A DNA stretch of 64,000 nt from Adhaeribacter swui (GTDB taxonomy: Bacteria; Bacteroidota; Bacteroidia; Cytophagales; Hymenobacteraceae): positions 5,772,585 to 5,836,584 of the forward strand of contig NZ_CP055156.1 in the NCBI RefSeq assembly GCF_014217805.1, read 5' to 3'. The notes below the pieces were generated by a model. That model was not told the origin of the DNA. It was given only the letters and a program-made list of their open reading frames with translations, and searched no databases. Positions 8,654 to 19,050 of the stretch are shown piece after piece; the stretch's first letter is position 1; every line of letters begins with the position of its first letter. A program made the position numbers and the translations under genes.

Positions 8654-9526
8654 ATGTTTTACCACGATAAACGATTGCAGTACAAAGTAAAAGTAGACAA
8701 ACCAAATCCGGCATTTGCCCGCATGTTACAACAAGCTATTGGCGGCATCGAAGGCGAAATCCGGGTGTGTTTGCAGTATTTGTTTCAAGCCTGGGGCACC
8801 CGCGGACCGGTAAAATACCGCGATATGTTGCTGGAAACCGGCACCGAAGAAATTGGCCACATTGAAATGCTCGCCACGGCCGTAGCCCTGAATTTAGAAG
8901 GGGCGCCCATGAGTTTAAAAGACGAGATGGCCAAAGACAGCATGATTGGAGCGATATTAGGCGGTATGGACCCGCGCCACATTTTATCGAGTGGTTTAGC
9001 GGCTTTAGCAACCGATGCTAACGGCGTACCATTTAATGGTTCGTGGGTTGTAGGTTCGGGTAATATTGCCGCCAATATGCTAGCCAACGTAAATGCCGAA
9101 GCCAGTGGCCGGGTATTGGCTACCCGCCTCTGGGAAATGACTGATGACCTAGGCATGAAAGACATGCTTTCGTTTTTAATTGCCCGCGACACCATGCACC
9201 AAAACCAATGGATGGCCGTGATTGAAGAATTAGGCGGACTAAATGGGGCATTCCCGGTACCTAACAGCTTTCCGCAAAGCTCCGAAAACCAGGATTTCAA
9301 CTATACTTTTGTTTCTACCAACATTGCCGACGGCACTACGCCCGAAGGCCGCTGGACATCCGGACCTTCTATTGATGGTAAAGGTCAGTTTACTGTTCAA
9401 CCCATCCAGCCGCTGGGCGATGAGCCGCAATTAGCACCACCTGACCCGCGTGGCCACGCTCAAACCGAAGAGATGATGGGGCCCTTGGGCACTGTAATGG
9501 GCAAAATAAAAGATGCGATTGATTAG
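8654..9526 (+). CDS. Manganese (non-heme) catalase
   Basis: Dismutates hydrogen peroxide using a di-manganese centre in a ferritin-like four-helix bundle; cytoplasmic. Counting from the ATG, the expected ligands fall at Glu35 (GGIEGEI), Glu66 and His69 (TEEIGHIEML), Glu148 (VNAEASGR) and His181 (RDTMHQNQW), the same spacing I remember for the Lactobacillus plantarum enzyme. The second-shell Arg/Glu pair of that enzyme is Ala147/Asp178 here, which may alter access to the metals. The C-terminal tail (PIQPLGDEPQLAPPDP) is an extended arm typical of the family. Directly downstream of the LEA2-like gene; followed by a strong terminator. Confidence 0.95.
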   Translation: MFYHDKRLQYKVKVDKPNPAFARMLQQAIGGIEGEIRVCLQYLFQAWGTRGPVKYRDMLLETGTEEIGHIEMLATAVALNLEGAPMSLKDEMAKDSMIGAILGGMDPRHILSSGLAALATDANGVPFNGSWVVGSGNIAANMLANVNAEASGRVLATRLWEMTDDLGMKDMLSFLIARDTMHQNQWMAVIEELGGLNGAFPVPNSFPQSSENQDFNYTFVSTNIADGTTPEGRWTSGPSIDGKGQFTVQPIQPLGDEPQLAPPDPRGHAQTEEMMGPLGTVMGKIKDAID

Positions 9527-9619
9527 TTTCTTCCAGGCTGATTAGCCCAGCTACTGCTGCTCGGGTATGCAGTACACAAAAACTGATTTTTTTAAAATTT
9601 TCATAAACCCGAACTTTCG

Positions 9620-9653
9620 AAAACACCTTCTGCAGAACTGCAGAAGGTGTTTT
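9620..9653 (+). terminator. Rho-independent terminator after manganese catalase
   Basis: AAAACACCTTCTGCAG at 9620-9635 pairs perfectly with CTGCAGAAGGTGTTTT at 9638-9653 across a 2-base gap (about a 4-base loop in practice), then a T-rich tail. Confidence 0.9.
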
Positions 9654-9924
9654 TATTTTATAATATTTAATAATTAAATAGCCGTTTTATAAAATTATAA
9701 ACTTGGCTAAAATTTAAAAAATACCTAAAGCAAGAAGCATTTAGTAACTCCTCCGTTCAGGAACTTTACTAAACTTTTATGCTAGCTTCACCAAAAAAGC
9801 ACCTTTCTTTAAATTTTTGCGTAGAAAGCTTGAATTAATCCAGCTAATTTAAACAGTTAAACCTATTTCACCTCTAAGTAAAACTCCGCGTCGGCTTTTA
9901 AAAGCCCTACTATGGGTAATCAGT

Positions 9925-12900
9925 GTGCCATTGGTACTGGTTATTCTGTTGGTTATTGCCCTTCAAATTCCGGGTGTGCAACGGTTTGCCGCCCAAAAGG
10001 GCGCTAGTTATCTGGCTAAAACGCTAAACACCAAAGTTACCATCGGCGGCTTTACCACCGATTGGCGTAATAGCCTGGTTTTAAAAGAATTTTACCTCGA
10101 AGATCAAAAACGCGACACCCTGGTGTACGCCGGCCGTTTAGGCGTGGACATTAACATCTTCGGCTTGCTAAAAAACCAAATTAATGTGAGTTCGGTAAAG
10201 CTCGATGATGCCACCGTGCACATTAGTTCTACCATGCCGGATAGCGTAAACAACTACGACTTTATTATTGCGGCTTTTGCTGGCGACACTACCGCGGCTC
10301 CGGTGGATACCACGGCCAGTAAGCCTTTCGATTATAAAATAGGCACCATTCAGCTAAAGAATATTTTCTTTACCATGGCCGATCAGGTGGGAGGTAATGA
10401 TATTCGCACCCGCATTGGTTTTGTGTCGGCTAATATGGATGAATTTAATCCGGAAAAATCGTTGTACCACATCGGGGAAGTTACGCTTCAAAACAGTTAC
10501 GCTAACATTACCCAAAGCAAAGTAGTACCCGATACTACCACCACCGACTCTACCACTTTAGATCTGGGCCTGCGCCGGGTTAACCTGGAAAACATAAAAG
10601 TTAATTTTAACAACAAGGTAGCCGCGCAACGCATTATTCTGGATGTTAAAAAATCTGAACTGGGTGCGAATAAAATCGATTTAAAAAATGCCCGGATCGA
10701 CCTGAAAAACTTTGATTTAAACAATGCCTATTTTGCTTATTTCCAGGATAAAAACACGTCCCCGGATTCTTTAGCCATTAATCCGGCCGAAACCGCCGCT
10801 AAAATTGATAGCGCCGCCGAAGCTCAAGCTGGCGAACCGGTTAACTGGGTAGTAACACTCGGCGATTTAAACGTGGGCAATTTAAACGTGGACTTTGGTA
10901 ACTATAACACCCCGGAACAAAAAACCGGCATGGACTTTAACCACCTGTCCTTTAAAAACATTAACCTGGATTTAAACGACCTGTATTATAGCACTGACCG
11001 CATTACCGCCGATTTAAACCAGTTAACCTTACAAGAAAAAAGCGGTTTCCGGATAAATAATTTTGCCGCCAACATTAACGTAGATTCTACCCGCGCGGCT
11101 TTAACCAACCTGGATTTACAAACCAACGAAAGCCACTTGCGGCCAAGTTTTGCCTTGGGTTACCCTTCGTTAGCCACCATTGGCGAAGATATTAACCAGT
11201 TACGGCTTGACGCCGACTTAGAAAACTCGAAAATCGGCTTACAAGATATTTTATACTTTGTTCCTACCCTCGCGGAAAATCCATCTTTCCGGAAAATTAC
11301 CAATCGTTTTATTACCCTGGATGGTCGCTTGTTTGGCCGCATGGATAATTTAAACGCCGAAAGCTTGCGCTTGCGCGGTTTAACCGGCACCTCCATAAAC
11401 CTGACCGGTAATTTAAAGCAAATGTTGGATTTCGTGGACAAAGGCGCTTTGGACCTGCACGTGAACGAATTTACCACTACCCGCACCGATATTTTGGCTT
11501 TAGTACCGGCCGGTACCATCCCCAACACCATTTCGCTCCCAACGCGCATTTCGTTGGCGGGTGGCGTACGGGGAACCATGAAAAATTTAATGCTGAATAA
11601 TTTCCGGGCCAATGCTACGGGCGGTACTGCTCTGGCTTTAAGTGGCTCCATTCTAAATGCCACCGACCCCGACCGGCTGCGTATGAATTTACACATTCAA
11701 AATTTTGCCACCACCCGCAGTGCTTTAATGGCTTTATTACCCAAGGGCACTATTCCTACGTCTATTCAAATTCCCCAAAATTTAAAATTAGCCGGCAGTT
11801 TTAACGGTTCCCTGGAAAACTTTATTACCAACGCCAACATTACCACTTCTTTTGGCAATGGCCGGGTAGAAGCGCAGTTGCAACCTGGCGAGCGGTTTAA
11901 TGCTACGGCTCGTTTAATCCGGTTTAACGTGGGTCGCTTATTAAAACAAGAGCCTACTTTGGGTACAGTATCGGCTACGGCCACAGCTACAGGTAGCGGG
12001 TTTAGCCCCGATAAGATGCAAGCTGATTTTACGGCCACCGTGCAGGAAGCATTTTATAATAAGTACCGCTACGCCAACGTAAACCTGAAAGGCAACATCG
12101 ACCGCAACGTGTACGCCGTAACTGGTAACATGCAGGATTCTAACCTTTCGTTTAACCTGGATGGTAATTTTAATTTGCGCAACGAGAAAGTACCGGTATA
12201 CCGGGCCAACTTAAACATTGCCAACGCCAACTTAAAAGCCTTACACTTTTACCCTACCGATTTTCAACTACGGGGCATCATCAGCGCCGATTTAAGCGGT
12301 GCCTCGCCCGACGAAATGAAAGGTACTTTGGGCATTAGCGATTTATTGATGCGCCAGAACAAACGTAATTACCCCATCGATACTTTACAATTACAGTTAA
12401 ATAATGCCATTGGCCGAACCGACATCCGTTTGCAGTCTAATATTTTGTCGGGCTTTTTCCGGGGCAATAACAGCGTATCGGATTTACCGGTGGCCTTACA
12501 GAAATTTATTGACGGCTATTTTGATATTCAGGAAGCGCCTTTTGCCTCAACGGTGAACCTGCAGGATTTTGAGTTTGCTTTTAAGTTGCAGCGCTCCCGC
12601 GTGATCCGGGCTTTTGTACCCGATTTAAAACGCCTGCGCCCCAGTACTTTTAACGGTTCGTACAGCAGCGCCAACCAAAATTTGCGTGTAAACGCCAATG
12701 TTCCCGGCATGAAATACATGACCTATAACATCGACACGGCCCGGGTAAACATTAACAGCGACCGCAACAAAATTGCCTTAGCCCTAAATGTAATGGAGCT
12801 AGCCGACTCTTCCATGCAGGTCCGGAACATTGCCGTAACCACCGATTTGCAAAATAATACTTTGCGTACCCGCGCTCAGGTGTTAAACAACAACAGCCAG

Positions 12901-15150
12901 CCTCGCTTTGGTTTGGGCGGCTTGCTCAGCACCATTACCAAAGGTTACCGCTTTAGCTTTGCCTCCAATGAGTTAATTATTAACGGCGAACAATGGACCG
13001 TTACTCCGGATAACTACATCCAATACCAAGACAATAACATTTTTGCCCGCAATGTCCGGCTTTCTCACGATAATAGTTCGTTGGCTATAAATAGCCAGGG
13101 TACTAACCCGGTAAATGCGCCTTTAGAAGTAAACTTCGCCAATTTTGATTTGGGTTACATTTCCCGTTCTATCCAGAAAAACCCGGATACGTTAATGATT
13201 GCCGGCGTATTAAACGGAAACGTTGTGTTGCGGGATGTTATGAAAGCCTTACGTTTTACTTCGGATATTTCGGTAGCCAACCTGGCTTATATGGCTACTC
13301 CTATCGGTAATATTGCCGTGCAAGCCAGCAACCCCGAACCAACCCGTTACAACGTAAATGCCAACTTAACCGGCAACGGCAACAATGCCTCGGTAACGGG
13401 GTACTACCTGGCGCAGGATACAACCAACGCCTTAAACTTAACCGCTACCATTGGCAGCATCAACATGGCCATGGTCGAAGGTTTTAGCGGCGGCATGCTG
13501 AAGCGGGTATCAGGGAATATTGGCGGTAACTTTACCATTAACGGTAGCACTTCTAAACCCATTATCCGCGGAGCGGCCACCTTTACCAATGCAGCCTTTA
13601 CCGTAGCCATGTTTAATTCGGCTTACCGCCTGGTAAACGAAACCATATCGTTAAACGACCAGGGAATAAATTTTAATAATTTCACTATCCTGGATTCATT
13701 AAACAACAAAGCTGTAATATCCGGAACCGTATTTACGCCCGACTACGCCTATTATCGCTTCGACTTAACAGCCACAACGGATGATTTCTTGGCAATAAAT
13801 TCTTCCGGCAAAGATAATGATTTGTATTACGGCAAATTGATACTGGATAGCCGTACCCGTATTCAGGGCGATATTGTAACACCAATCATTAATTCGGATG
13901 TTACTGTGGTAAATGGGTCGCGGTTAACCTTGGTTTTACCAAACGAAGCAACCGAGCAATCGCAGGAAGGTATTGTGCAGTTTGTGGATATGCGCCGCCG
14001 GCGAAACCAGCTGGTAGAGGCCGAAGAAGATACCATCCAGAATACAGCCATGAGCGGTTTTGAATTAACGGCTACCATTAACTTAACCGACGAAACGCTA
14101 TTTACGGTAATCGTGGACCCGGTAACCGGCGACTTTTTGGACGTGCGGGGAAACACCCGGCTTAACTTTGGCATGGACCCCGGCGGGAGCATGGACTTAA
14201 CCGGAACGTACACCGTAAAAGAAGGAAAATACCGCTTAAGCTTCCTGAATATAACCCGCGAATTGGAATTTGCCGAAGGGGGAACGATTACCTGGCTGGG
14301 CGACCCCTTGGAAGCGAATGCCGACCTCCGGGCCATTTACCGGGTAGAGGCGCCGGTACGGGAACTAATTGCCAGCCAAACCTCCGGTAATACCTCGGAA
14401 ACTCTGCGGCAAAAAGTACCTTTTATGGTTTACGTAAATGTTAAAAATGCTTTACTTAAACCCGATATCACTTTTGATATAGATATTCCGGAAGAAGACC
14501 GGGCTTCGTCGCCAGCAGCTACAGCGGCTTACCCAGCCATTCAGCAACTGCGGCAAGAGCCATCCGAAATGAATAAACAGGTATTTGCCTTATTGGTATT
14601 AAACCGGTTCTTAGCGCCCGATCCATTGCAATCATCTGGCGGCGGCGGTTTGGAGGGTACCATCCGCAACAGTTTAAGCGATGTGCTCAACGACCAACTG
14701 GATAACTTAACCGACCGGTACGCCGGCGGTTTAGGCTTGGAGTTAGGCCTGAATACCTACGAAGATTATTCCACCGGCTCGGCACAAAACCGGACCGATT
14801 TAAACGTGGCGGTTCGTCGCCAATTTTTAAACGATCGTTTACAATTTAGAGTAGGTACCAACGTAGGCTTAGAAGGCGGGGGCAGCCCAAGTAGCGAACG
14901 AAATGGTGGCAGCGGTTTTGCGGGTAATTTTTCGGTGGAGTACCTGGTATTACCGGATGGCCGTTTACGGGTGCGGGGCTTCCGGCAAGATGCCTTTGAA
15001 ACTTTAACCGATGCCCAGGTGATTGAAACCGGTGCTGCCGTGGTTTTCCAGCGCGATTACAACAGCTTCGCGGAGTTGTTCCGGCGAATTTCCAAAGCGC
15101 AAAAAAGAGCGAAGCAACAGCAAGCGCCGGATGTAAGCGCTCAAAATTAA
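9925..15150 (+). CDS. tamB: TamB-like translocation/assembly protein (DUF490)
   Basis: A 1741-residue AsmA/TamB-type protein: an N-terminal inner-membrane helix, then a very long beta-taco region of repetitive 'F-x-N-I-x-L-x-L' strands, and the TamB C-terminal domain (residues ~1290-1620) with MDLTGTYTVKEGKYRLSF and FMVYVNVKNALLKPDI. It bridges inner and outer membranes and works with the TamA-type partner encoded next door in outer-membrane assembly or lipid transport. The GTG at 9925 is the first conventional start, but the frame is open from 9853, and the upstream codons encode a basic stretch (SKTPRRLLKALLW) exactly where TamB proteins have their positive n-region. The true start is therefore probably upstream at a rare codon; ATT at 9865 is one candidate. 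Confidence 0.9.
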   Translation: MPLVLVILLVIALQIPGVQRFAAQKGASYLAKTLNTKVTIGGFTTDWRNSLVLKEFYLEDQKRDTLVYAGRLGVDINIFGLLKNQINVSSVKLDDATVHISSTMPDSVNNYDFIIAAFAGDTTAAPVDTTASKPFDYKIGTIQLKNIFFTMADQVGGNDIRTRIGFVSANMDEFNPEKSLYHIGEVTLQNSYANITQSKVVPDTTTTDSTTLDLGLRRVNLENIKVNFNNKVAAQRIILDVKKSELGANKIDLKNARIDLKNFDLNNAYFAYFQDKNTSPDSLAINPAETAAKIDSAAEAQAGEPVNWVVTLGDLNVGNLNVDFGNYNTPEQKTGMDFNHLSFKNINLDLNDLYYSTDRITADLNQLTLQEKSGFRINNFAANINVDSTRAALTNLDLQTNESHLRPSFALGYPSLATIGEDINQLRLDADLENSKIGLQDILYFVPTLAENPSFRKITNRFITLDGRLFGRMDNLNAESLRLRGLTGTSINLTGNLKQMLDFVDKGALDLHVNEFTTTRTDILALVPAGTIPNTISLPTRISLAGGVRGTMKNLMLNNFRANATGGTALALSGSILNATDPDRLRMNLHIQNFATTRSALMALLPKGTIPTSIQIPQNLKLAGSFNGSLENFITNANITTSFGNGRVEAQLQPGERFNATARLIRFNVGRLLKQEPTLGTVSATATATGSGFSPDKMQADFTATVQEAFYNKYRYANVNLKGNIDRNVYAVTGNMQDSNLSFNLDGNFNLRNEKVPVYRANLNIANANLKALHFYPTDFQLRGIISADLSGASPDEMKGTLGISDLLMRQNKRNYPIDTLQLQLNNAIGRTDIRLQSNILSGFFRGNNSVSDLPVALQKFIDGYFDIQEAPFASTVNLQDFEFAFKLQRSRVIRAFVPDLKRLRPSTFNGSYSSANQNLRVNANVPGMKYMTYNIDTARVNINSDRNKIALALNVMELADSSMQVRNIAVTTDLQNNTLRTRAQVLNNNSQPRFGLGGLLSTITKGYRFSFASNELIINGEQWTVTPDNYIQYQDNNIFARNVRLSHDNSSLAINSQGTNPVNAPLEVNFANFDLGYISRSIQKNPDTLMIAGVLNGNVVLRDVMKALRFTSDISVANLAYMATPIGNIAVQASNPEPTRYNVNANLTGNGNNASVTGYYLAQDTTNALNLTATIGSINMAMVEGFSGGMLKRVSGNIGGNFTINGSTSKPIIRGAATFTNAAFTVAMFNSAYRLVNETISLNDQGINFNNFTILDSLNNKAVISGTVFTPDYAYYRFDLTATTDDFLAINSSGKDNDLYYGKLILDSRTRIQGDIVTPIINSDVTVVNGSRLTLVLPNEATEQSQEGIVQFVDMRRRRNQLVEAEEDTIQNTAMSGFELTATINLTDETLFTVIVDPVTGDFLDVRGNTRLNFGMDPGGSMDLTGTYTVKEGKYRLSFLNITRELEFAEGGTITWLGDPLEANADLRAIYRVEAPVRELIASQTSGNTSETLRQKVPFMVYVNVKNALLKPDITFDIDIPEEDRASSPAATAAYPAIQQLRQEPSEMNKQVFALLVLNRFLAPDPLQSSGGGGLEGTIRNSLSDVLNDQLDNLTDRYAGGLGLELGLNTYEDYSTGSAQNRTDLNVAVRRQFLNDRLQFRVGTNVGLEGGGSPSSERNGGSGFAGNFSVEYLVLPDGRLRVRGFRQDAFETLTDAQVIETGAAVVFQRDYNSFAELFRRISKAQKRAKQQQAPDVSAQN

Positions 15151-15261
15151 ATTTTTTAAAAAATTACTTTTTCATAAACATATAGTGGCAGGCAGCCAGG
15201 CTTTTAGGCCGCTGCTGCCTGCTGCAATTCTTCAACCTGATAAACCGATTATATCTTATTA

Positions 15262-17616
15262 ATGATACGATTTTATCTTCTGCGCTTATTTGTTCTTCGC
15301 CGTTTGGTAGTGGCTGCGTCTGGTCTGTTGTTGCTGGTTCTGGCAAGTTGCAGCAGCACCAAAACCTTGCCGCCCGGCCGCAAATTATACATTGGCCATA
15401 AACTCGAACTGCAATCCGATACTATCATTCCTACAAAAAAAACACTGGAACCCGAGCTGGAAAGTGTGATCACACCCAAGCCCAACACCTCGTTTTTAGG
15501 TATCCGCCCTACTTTGTGGATTAATAATATTGGCAACCCCAACAAAAAGAAAGGATTAGCCGCCTGGATCCGGCGCAAATTCGGGCAGGAGCCGGTATTG
15601 TTGGATTCGGTAAAAACTAAAAATGTGGTGAGCTTATTGAGCAACCGGCTGAGTAACAATGGCTATTTTGGTTCGCGGGTTACCTACGAAGTTAAAGAAG
15701 AAAAAGAGCGCATGGTCCGGGTAATTTACCGCGCCCAGGTAAGCGCGCCTTACCGCATCAAAGAAATTATATGGCCTTCCGGCGATTCTATCAGCGAAGC
15801 TTCTAAAGCCATGGCAGCTACGCAAAAAACCTCGCTGTTAAAAGTGGGCCAAGTGTATAATCTAAACACTTTAATTGCGGAACGCACCCGCATTGATGGG
15901 GAATTAAAAAATCAAGGATTCTTCTTTTTCGGCCCCGACGTAATTATTTTTAAAGCCGATAGCATGCGCCACGACCGCACCATTAATTTATACGTGCAGC
16001 TAAAGCCCGAAACTCCGGCCCGGGCCAAACGCGCCTACCGCTTAAACGATATTTCCATATTTACAGATTACCGGGTTGGTTACGAAACTCCGCCTAAAAC
16101 ACCACCAGTAGAGATACAAGGGTATAAATACTATCCCAATGAATTAACTTTAAAGGCCAAACGCTTGTTGCCTTCGGTATTTTTAACGCCAGATTCGTTG
16201 TACACCCGGCGCGATCATGCCTTAACGCTGAGCCGGTTAATGGGATTAGGTACCTTTCAGTACGTCGATTTAAAGTTTTTTGAAGTAGATGCCGAACCCA
16301 ACCTGTTAAACGCCGAAATGCGCTTAACCCCGATTGTTAATCAATCGCTCCGAGCCGAAGCAGAATACGTGAGCAAAAGCAACAGTTTTACCGGTCCGGG
16401 CATTAACCTGAATTACCGGCACCGGAACCTGGGTCGGGGAGCGGAGTTATTTGTGGTTACCTTAAACGCCAACCAGGAAACCCAGGTGGGCGGCAGCCGC
16501 AAAGACGAACAAAAAACTGGCACCGATAACAATACGGCCAATGCCTCGCTTAATTCTTTTTCGGTGGGGGTTACCGCCGATTTATACATTCCCCGGATTA
16601 TTTCGCCGATTAAGGGTTTACGCAACGTACGCAGCGAATTTGTACCTAAAACCCGTTTCCGGGTAGGCGCTAACTACATGAATCGGGTAGGCTTTTTCCA
16701 GATGACCGGCTACAACGCCAGCTACAGCTACATCTGGAAACCAAAAGCCACGATTACCCACGAGTTTACCCCCATTAACCTGCAATACGTGAACCTGGCG
16801 CGGGTTTCCCCCGAGTTCCAGGCCCGGTTAGATACCAGCGCCTATTTGCGGCAAAGTTTCGAAAACCAGTTTATCTTGGGCGGGATTTATAATTTTAATT
16901 ACAATGACCAGGCTCGTGCCGATTTACGCAACCATTTTTACTTTAATGCCAATATTGATGCCTCGGGTAACTTGTTTAGTTTAGTGAACCAAAGCGGCAC
17001 GTTATTTAACCAAGCTTATGCCCAGTACACCCGCCTGGACCTGGATACGCGGTATTATTTAAAATTAACCAAAGGCAGCATGATAGCGATGCGCCTGCTT
17101 ACGGGCGTGGGCTTTACCTACGGCAACTCCCGGACATTGCCCTACGTGAAACAATTTTTTATAGGTGGACCAAACAGTTTACGAGCCTTTAGGTCGCGGG
17201 CTGTGGGGCCTGGTACCTACCAGGATACTAGTGCTACCAGTTTCTTTGATCAAACCGGCGACATCCGTTTTGAAGCGAACGTGGAATACCGGGTTGATTT
17301 ATTCCCCTACGTGAAAGGTGCTTTGTTTGTGGATGCCGGTAATATCTGGTTATCGCGGGAAGCAGTTAATAAAGAAACCGGCCAAAATGAAAAACAAGGC
17401 GCTAAGTTTGAGCCGAACAAGTTTTTTCAACAATTAGCCGTTGGCGTAGGCCCCGGTATCCGGATTGATGCGCAGGTAATTGTTTTGCGCTTTGATGTAG
17501 GCTTTCCGCTCCGGATTCCAACGCGCCAACCCGAGGATTATTTACCCAACGAAAAACCATTTCCATCGCCTAGCCGCAAACCTATCCTGAATATTGCTAT
17601 TGGCTACCCGTTCTAA
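15262..17616 (+). CDS. tamL: TamL: lipoprotein BamA/TamA-family outer-membrane protein
   Basis: 784 residues. The N-terminus has a basic region, a hydrophobic stretch and the lipobox LASC, so Cys30 would be lipidated; this lipoprotein form of TamA is characteristic of Bacteroidota. POTRA-like segments follow (residues ~45-330), then an Omp85 beta-barrel ending in LNIAIGYPF with terminal Phe, the usual outer-membrane insertion signal. The conserved GGPNSLRAFRSRAVGPG segment matches the Omp85 loop that plugs the barrel (G-G-x-x-S-x-R-G/A-F). Immediately downstream of tamB, so they form one operon. Confidence 0.93.
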   Translation: MIRFYLLRLFVLRRLVVAASGLLLLVLASCSSTKTLPPGRKLYIGHKLELQSDTIIPTKKTLEPELESVITPKPNTSFLGIRPTLWINNIGNPNKKKGLAAWIRRKFGQEPVLLDSVKTKNVVSLLSNRLSNNGYFGSRVTYEVKEEKERMVRVIYRAQVSAPYRIKEIIWPSGDSISEASKAMAATQKTSLLKVGQVYNLNTLIAERTRIDGELKNQGFFFFGPDVIIFKADSMRHDRTINLYVQLKPETPARAKRAYRLNDISIFTDYRVGYETPPKTPPVEIQGYKYYPNELTLKAKRLLPSVFLTPDSLYTRRDHALTLSRLMGLGTFQYVDLKFFEVDAEPNLLNAEMRLTPIVNQSLRAEAEYVSKSNSFTGPGINLNYRHRNLGRGAELFVVTLNANQETQVGGSRKDEQKTGTDNNTANASLNSFSVGVTADLYIPRIISPIKGLRNVRSEFVPKTRFRVGANYMNRVGFFQMTGYNASYSYIWKPKATITHEFTPINLQYVNLARVSPEFQARLDTSAYLRQSFENQFILGGIYNFNYNDQARADLRNHFYFNANIDASGNLFSLVNQSGTLFNQAYAQYTRLDLDTRYYLKLTKGSMIAMRLLTGVGFTYGNSRTLPYVKQFFIGGPNSLRAFRSRAVGPGTYQDTSATSFFDQTGDIRFEANVEYRVDLFPYVKGALFVDAGNIWLSREAVNKETGQNEKQGAKFEPNKFFQQLAVGVGPGIRIDAQVIVLRFDVGFPLRIPTRQPEDYLPNEKPFPSPSRKPILNIAIGYPF

Positions 17617-17679
17617 CCAACGGGTAGTTTCTGGCTTTCTGGGTTAATAGATTTTCAAATTTTTAAAAAACTCTATTTT

Positions 17680-17795
17680 AACGTGGATTTGAACTAAGCC
17701 TATAATAAAAAAGCCATCCTGAATTAATGAAGTTGTCTTGTAAGAATCCGAAGAATTCCAGCAGGACGACCCCAATAGATCAGGATAGCTTACCC
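17680..17795. repeat. Dispersed intergenic repeat with hairpin (copy 1)
   Basis: A 21-base block at 17680-17700 (beginning AACGTG, ending CTAAGCC) matches 17 of 21 bases in a block at 21756-21776. It is followed by a hairpin: ATCCTGA near 17714 pairs with TCAGGAT near 17782, and the interior contains CGAAGAATTCCAG, also shared with the second copy. It lies between the convergent tamL and Gfo/Idh genes. Confidence 0.6.
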
Positions 17796-17828
17796 CAAAA
17801 TAGATATTTTTCTTACCTTAAACGCTTG

Positions 17829-18923
17829 TTATTCTGCTGCGCCTGGATTGAGCCAAAGATCAATGGGTTTAGTTACTTCAGGGGCAAACGGCAGGGTTAT
17901 TTTTTTACCTGTACCCGCCGAAGCATAAGCCGCGTAAATAATTTCCAGCACCGCCCGGCCGTCTTCGCCGGTAACCAGGGGCTGTAAATCTTCGCGCACG
18001 CACTGGATAAAATGTTTTAATTCGTGCGGATAGCCTTGGTTGAACACTTCTTCGAACACGGTAAAGCTCCAACCTTGGGTAGTATCGGCTTTTTCCATGG
18101 CATACCCGTAACCGTTTTTGCTGTAAGTAACCGCGGAGTTACCCATAAACAAATCGGCATAGATTACCCCGCCGGTACCGTAAATTTCACTGCGGTCGTC
18201 CATGCCGCCGTGTTTGGCCCAACTGTCTTCGGCAATGCAGGTTACTTTATTTTCAAATTCCACGATTACCACCGAGTTATCTTCGCCTTTCGTGCGCCCC
18301 TGGTGCAAAACAGTGTTCATGGTGGCGTATACGCTGCTTACTTTGGCATTGCCCAACATCCACCGGAACCAACCTAAAGCGTGGCATCCCATGTCCATGA
18401 GTACGCCCCCACCCGCCTGGTTAATATCGTAAAACCAATCGGAATGCGGCCCGGAATGTTTTTCGGAGTTTTTCAGCATGTATATATCGCCTACGGCTCC
18501 TTCTTTTACCAAAAACCGGGCCCGCTCGTATTTAGGCGCAAAGCAAAGTTCTTCGGCGTACATCAGCTTTACGTTGTTTTGTTTACAAGCAGCAATCATG
18601 GCATCGGCTTCTTCCAAAGTAACAGCCAAAGGCTTTTCAATAATCACGTGTTTACCGGCAGCAGCAGCTTTTAAAGTTACTTGGGCGTGCAAGAAATTAG
18701 GCAAACAAATATCTACCACCTCACAAGCCGACTCCAAAATGGCTTTTTCGTAGTCATCGTAATATTGGGCAATGTGGTGTTTCTCGGCAAATGCTTGGGC
18801 CTTATTCCGGTTACGGGCATAAACCGCTACTACTTCGGCTTCCGGAATAAACCGGTGGTAACACTCCAGATGAATATCCGAAATAAATCCCGCTCCCAAA
18901 ATGGCTACTTTGGTTCTGTTCAT
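17829..18923 (-). CDS. Gfo/Idh/MocA-family oxidoreductase
   Basis: 364 residues. The N-terminal Rossmann domain begins KVAILGAGFISDIHLE (GxGxxx dinucleotide motif, residues 6-21) and carries the family EKPLAV motif near residue 95, whose Lys is catalytic and contacts NAD(P). The C-terminal alpha/beta domain has GGGVLMDMGCHALGWFRWMLG with the catalytic-type His. These enzymes oxidise or reduce sugar hydroxyls. Neighbouring genes on the same strand encode a GMC oxidoreductase and its small subunit, which suggests a shared role in sugar oxidation, perhaps through 3-keto sugars. The neighbour upstream is 128 bases away, so a separate promoter is possible. Confidence 0.9.
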   Translation of the reverse strand: MNRTKVAILGAGFISDIHLECYHRFIPEAEVVAVYARNRNKAQAFAEKHHIAQYYDDYEKAILESACEVVDICLPNFLHAQVTLKAAAAGKHVIIEKPLAVTLEEADAMIAACKQNNVKLMYAEELCFAPKYERARFLVKEGAVGDIYMLKNSEKHSGPHSDWFYDINQAGGGVLMDMGCHALGWFRWMLGNAKVSSVYATMNTVLHQGRTKGEDNSVVIVEFENKVTCIAEDSWAKHGGMDDRSEIYGTGGVIYADLFMGNSAVTYSKNGYGYAMEKADTTQGWSFTVFEEVFNQGYPHELKHFIQCVREDLQPLVTGEDGRAVLEIIYAAYASAGTGKKITLPFAPEVTKPIDLWLNPGAAE

Positions 18924-19050
18924 AGTTTTCTGATAATAGATGCTTTTTTAAATATTTAGTGATATTAAGTTTTGTTGTCAATAAAAATTAGCTGAATTCC
19001 CTGACTTAGCAATTATTTCTATTTAACATAAAATTTAAAATTTTAAAAAT

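Noticed and set aside
8785-9300. 171-codon minus-strand frame
   Set aside because: It is antisense to the manganese catalase, whose ligands and length are unambiguous.
13863-14336. 157-codon minus-strand frame inside tamB
   Set aside because: Shadow of tamB; composition is rich in Ser/Arg with no domain.
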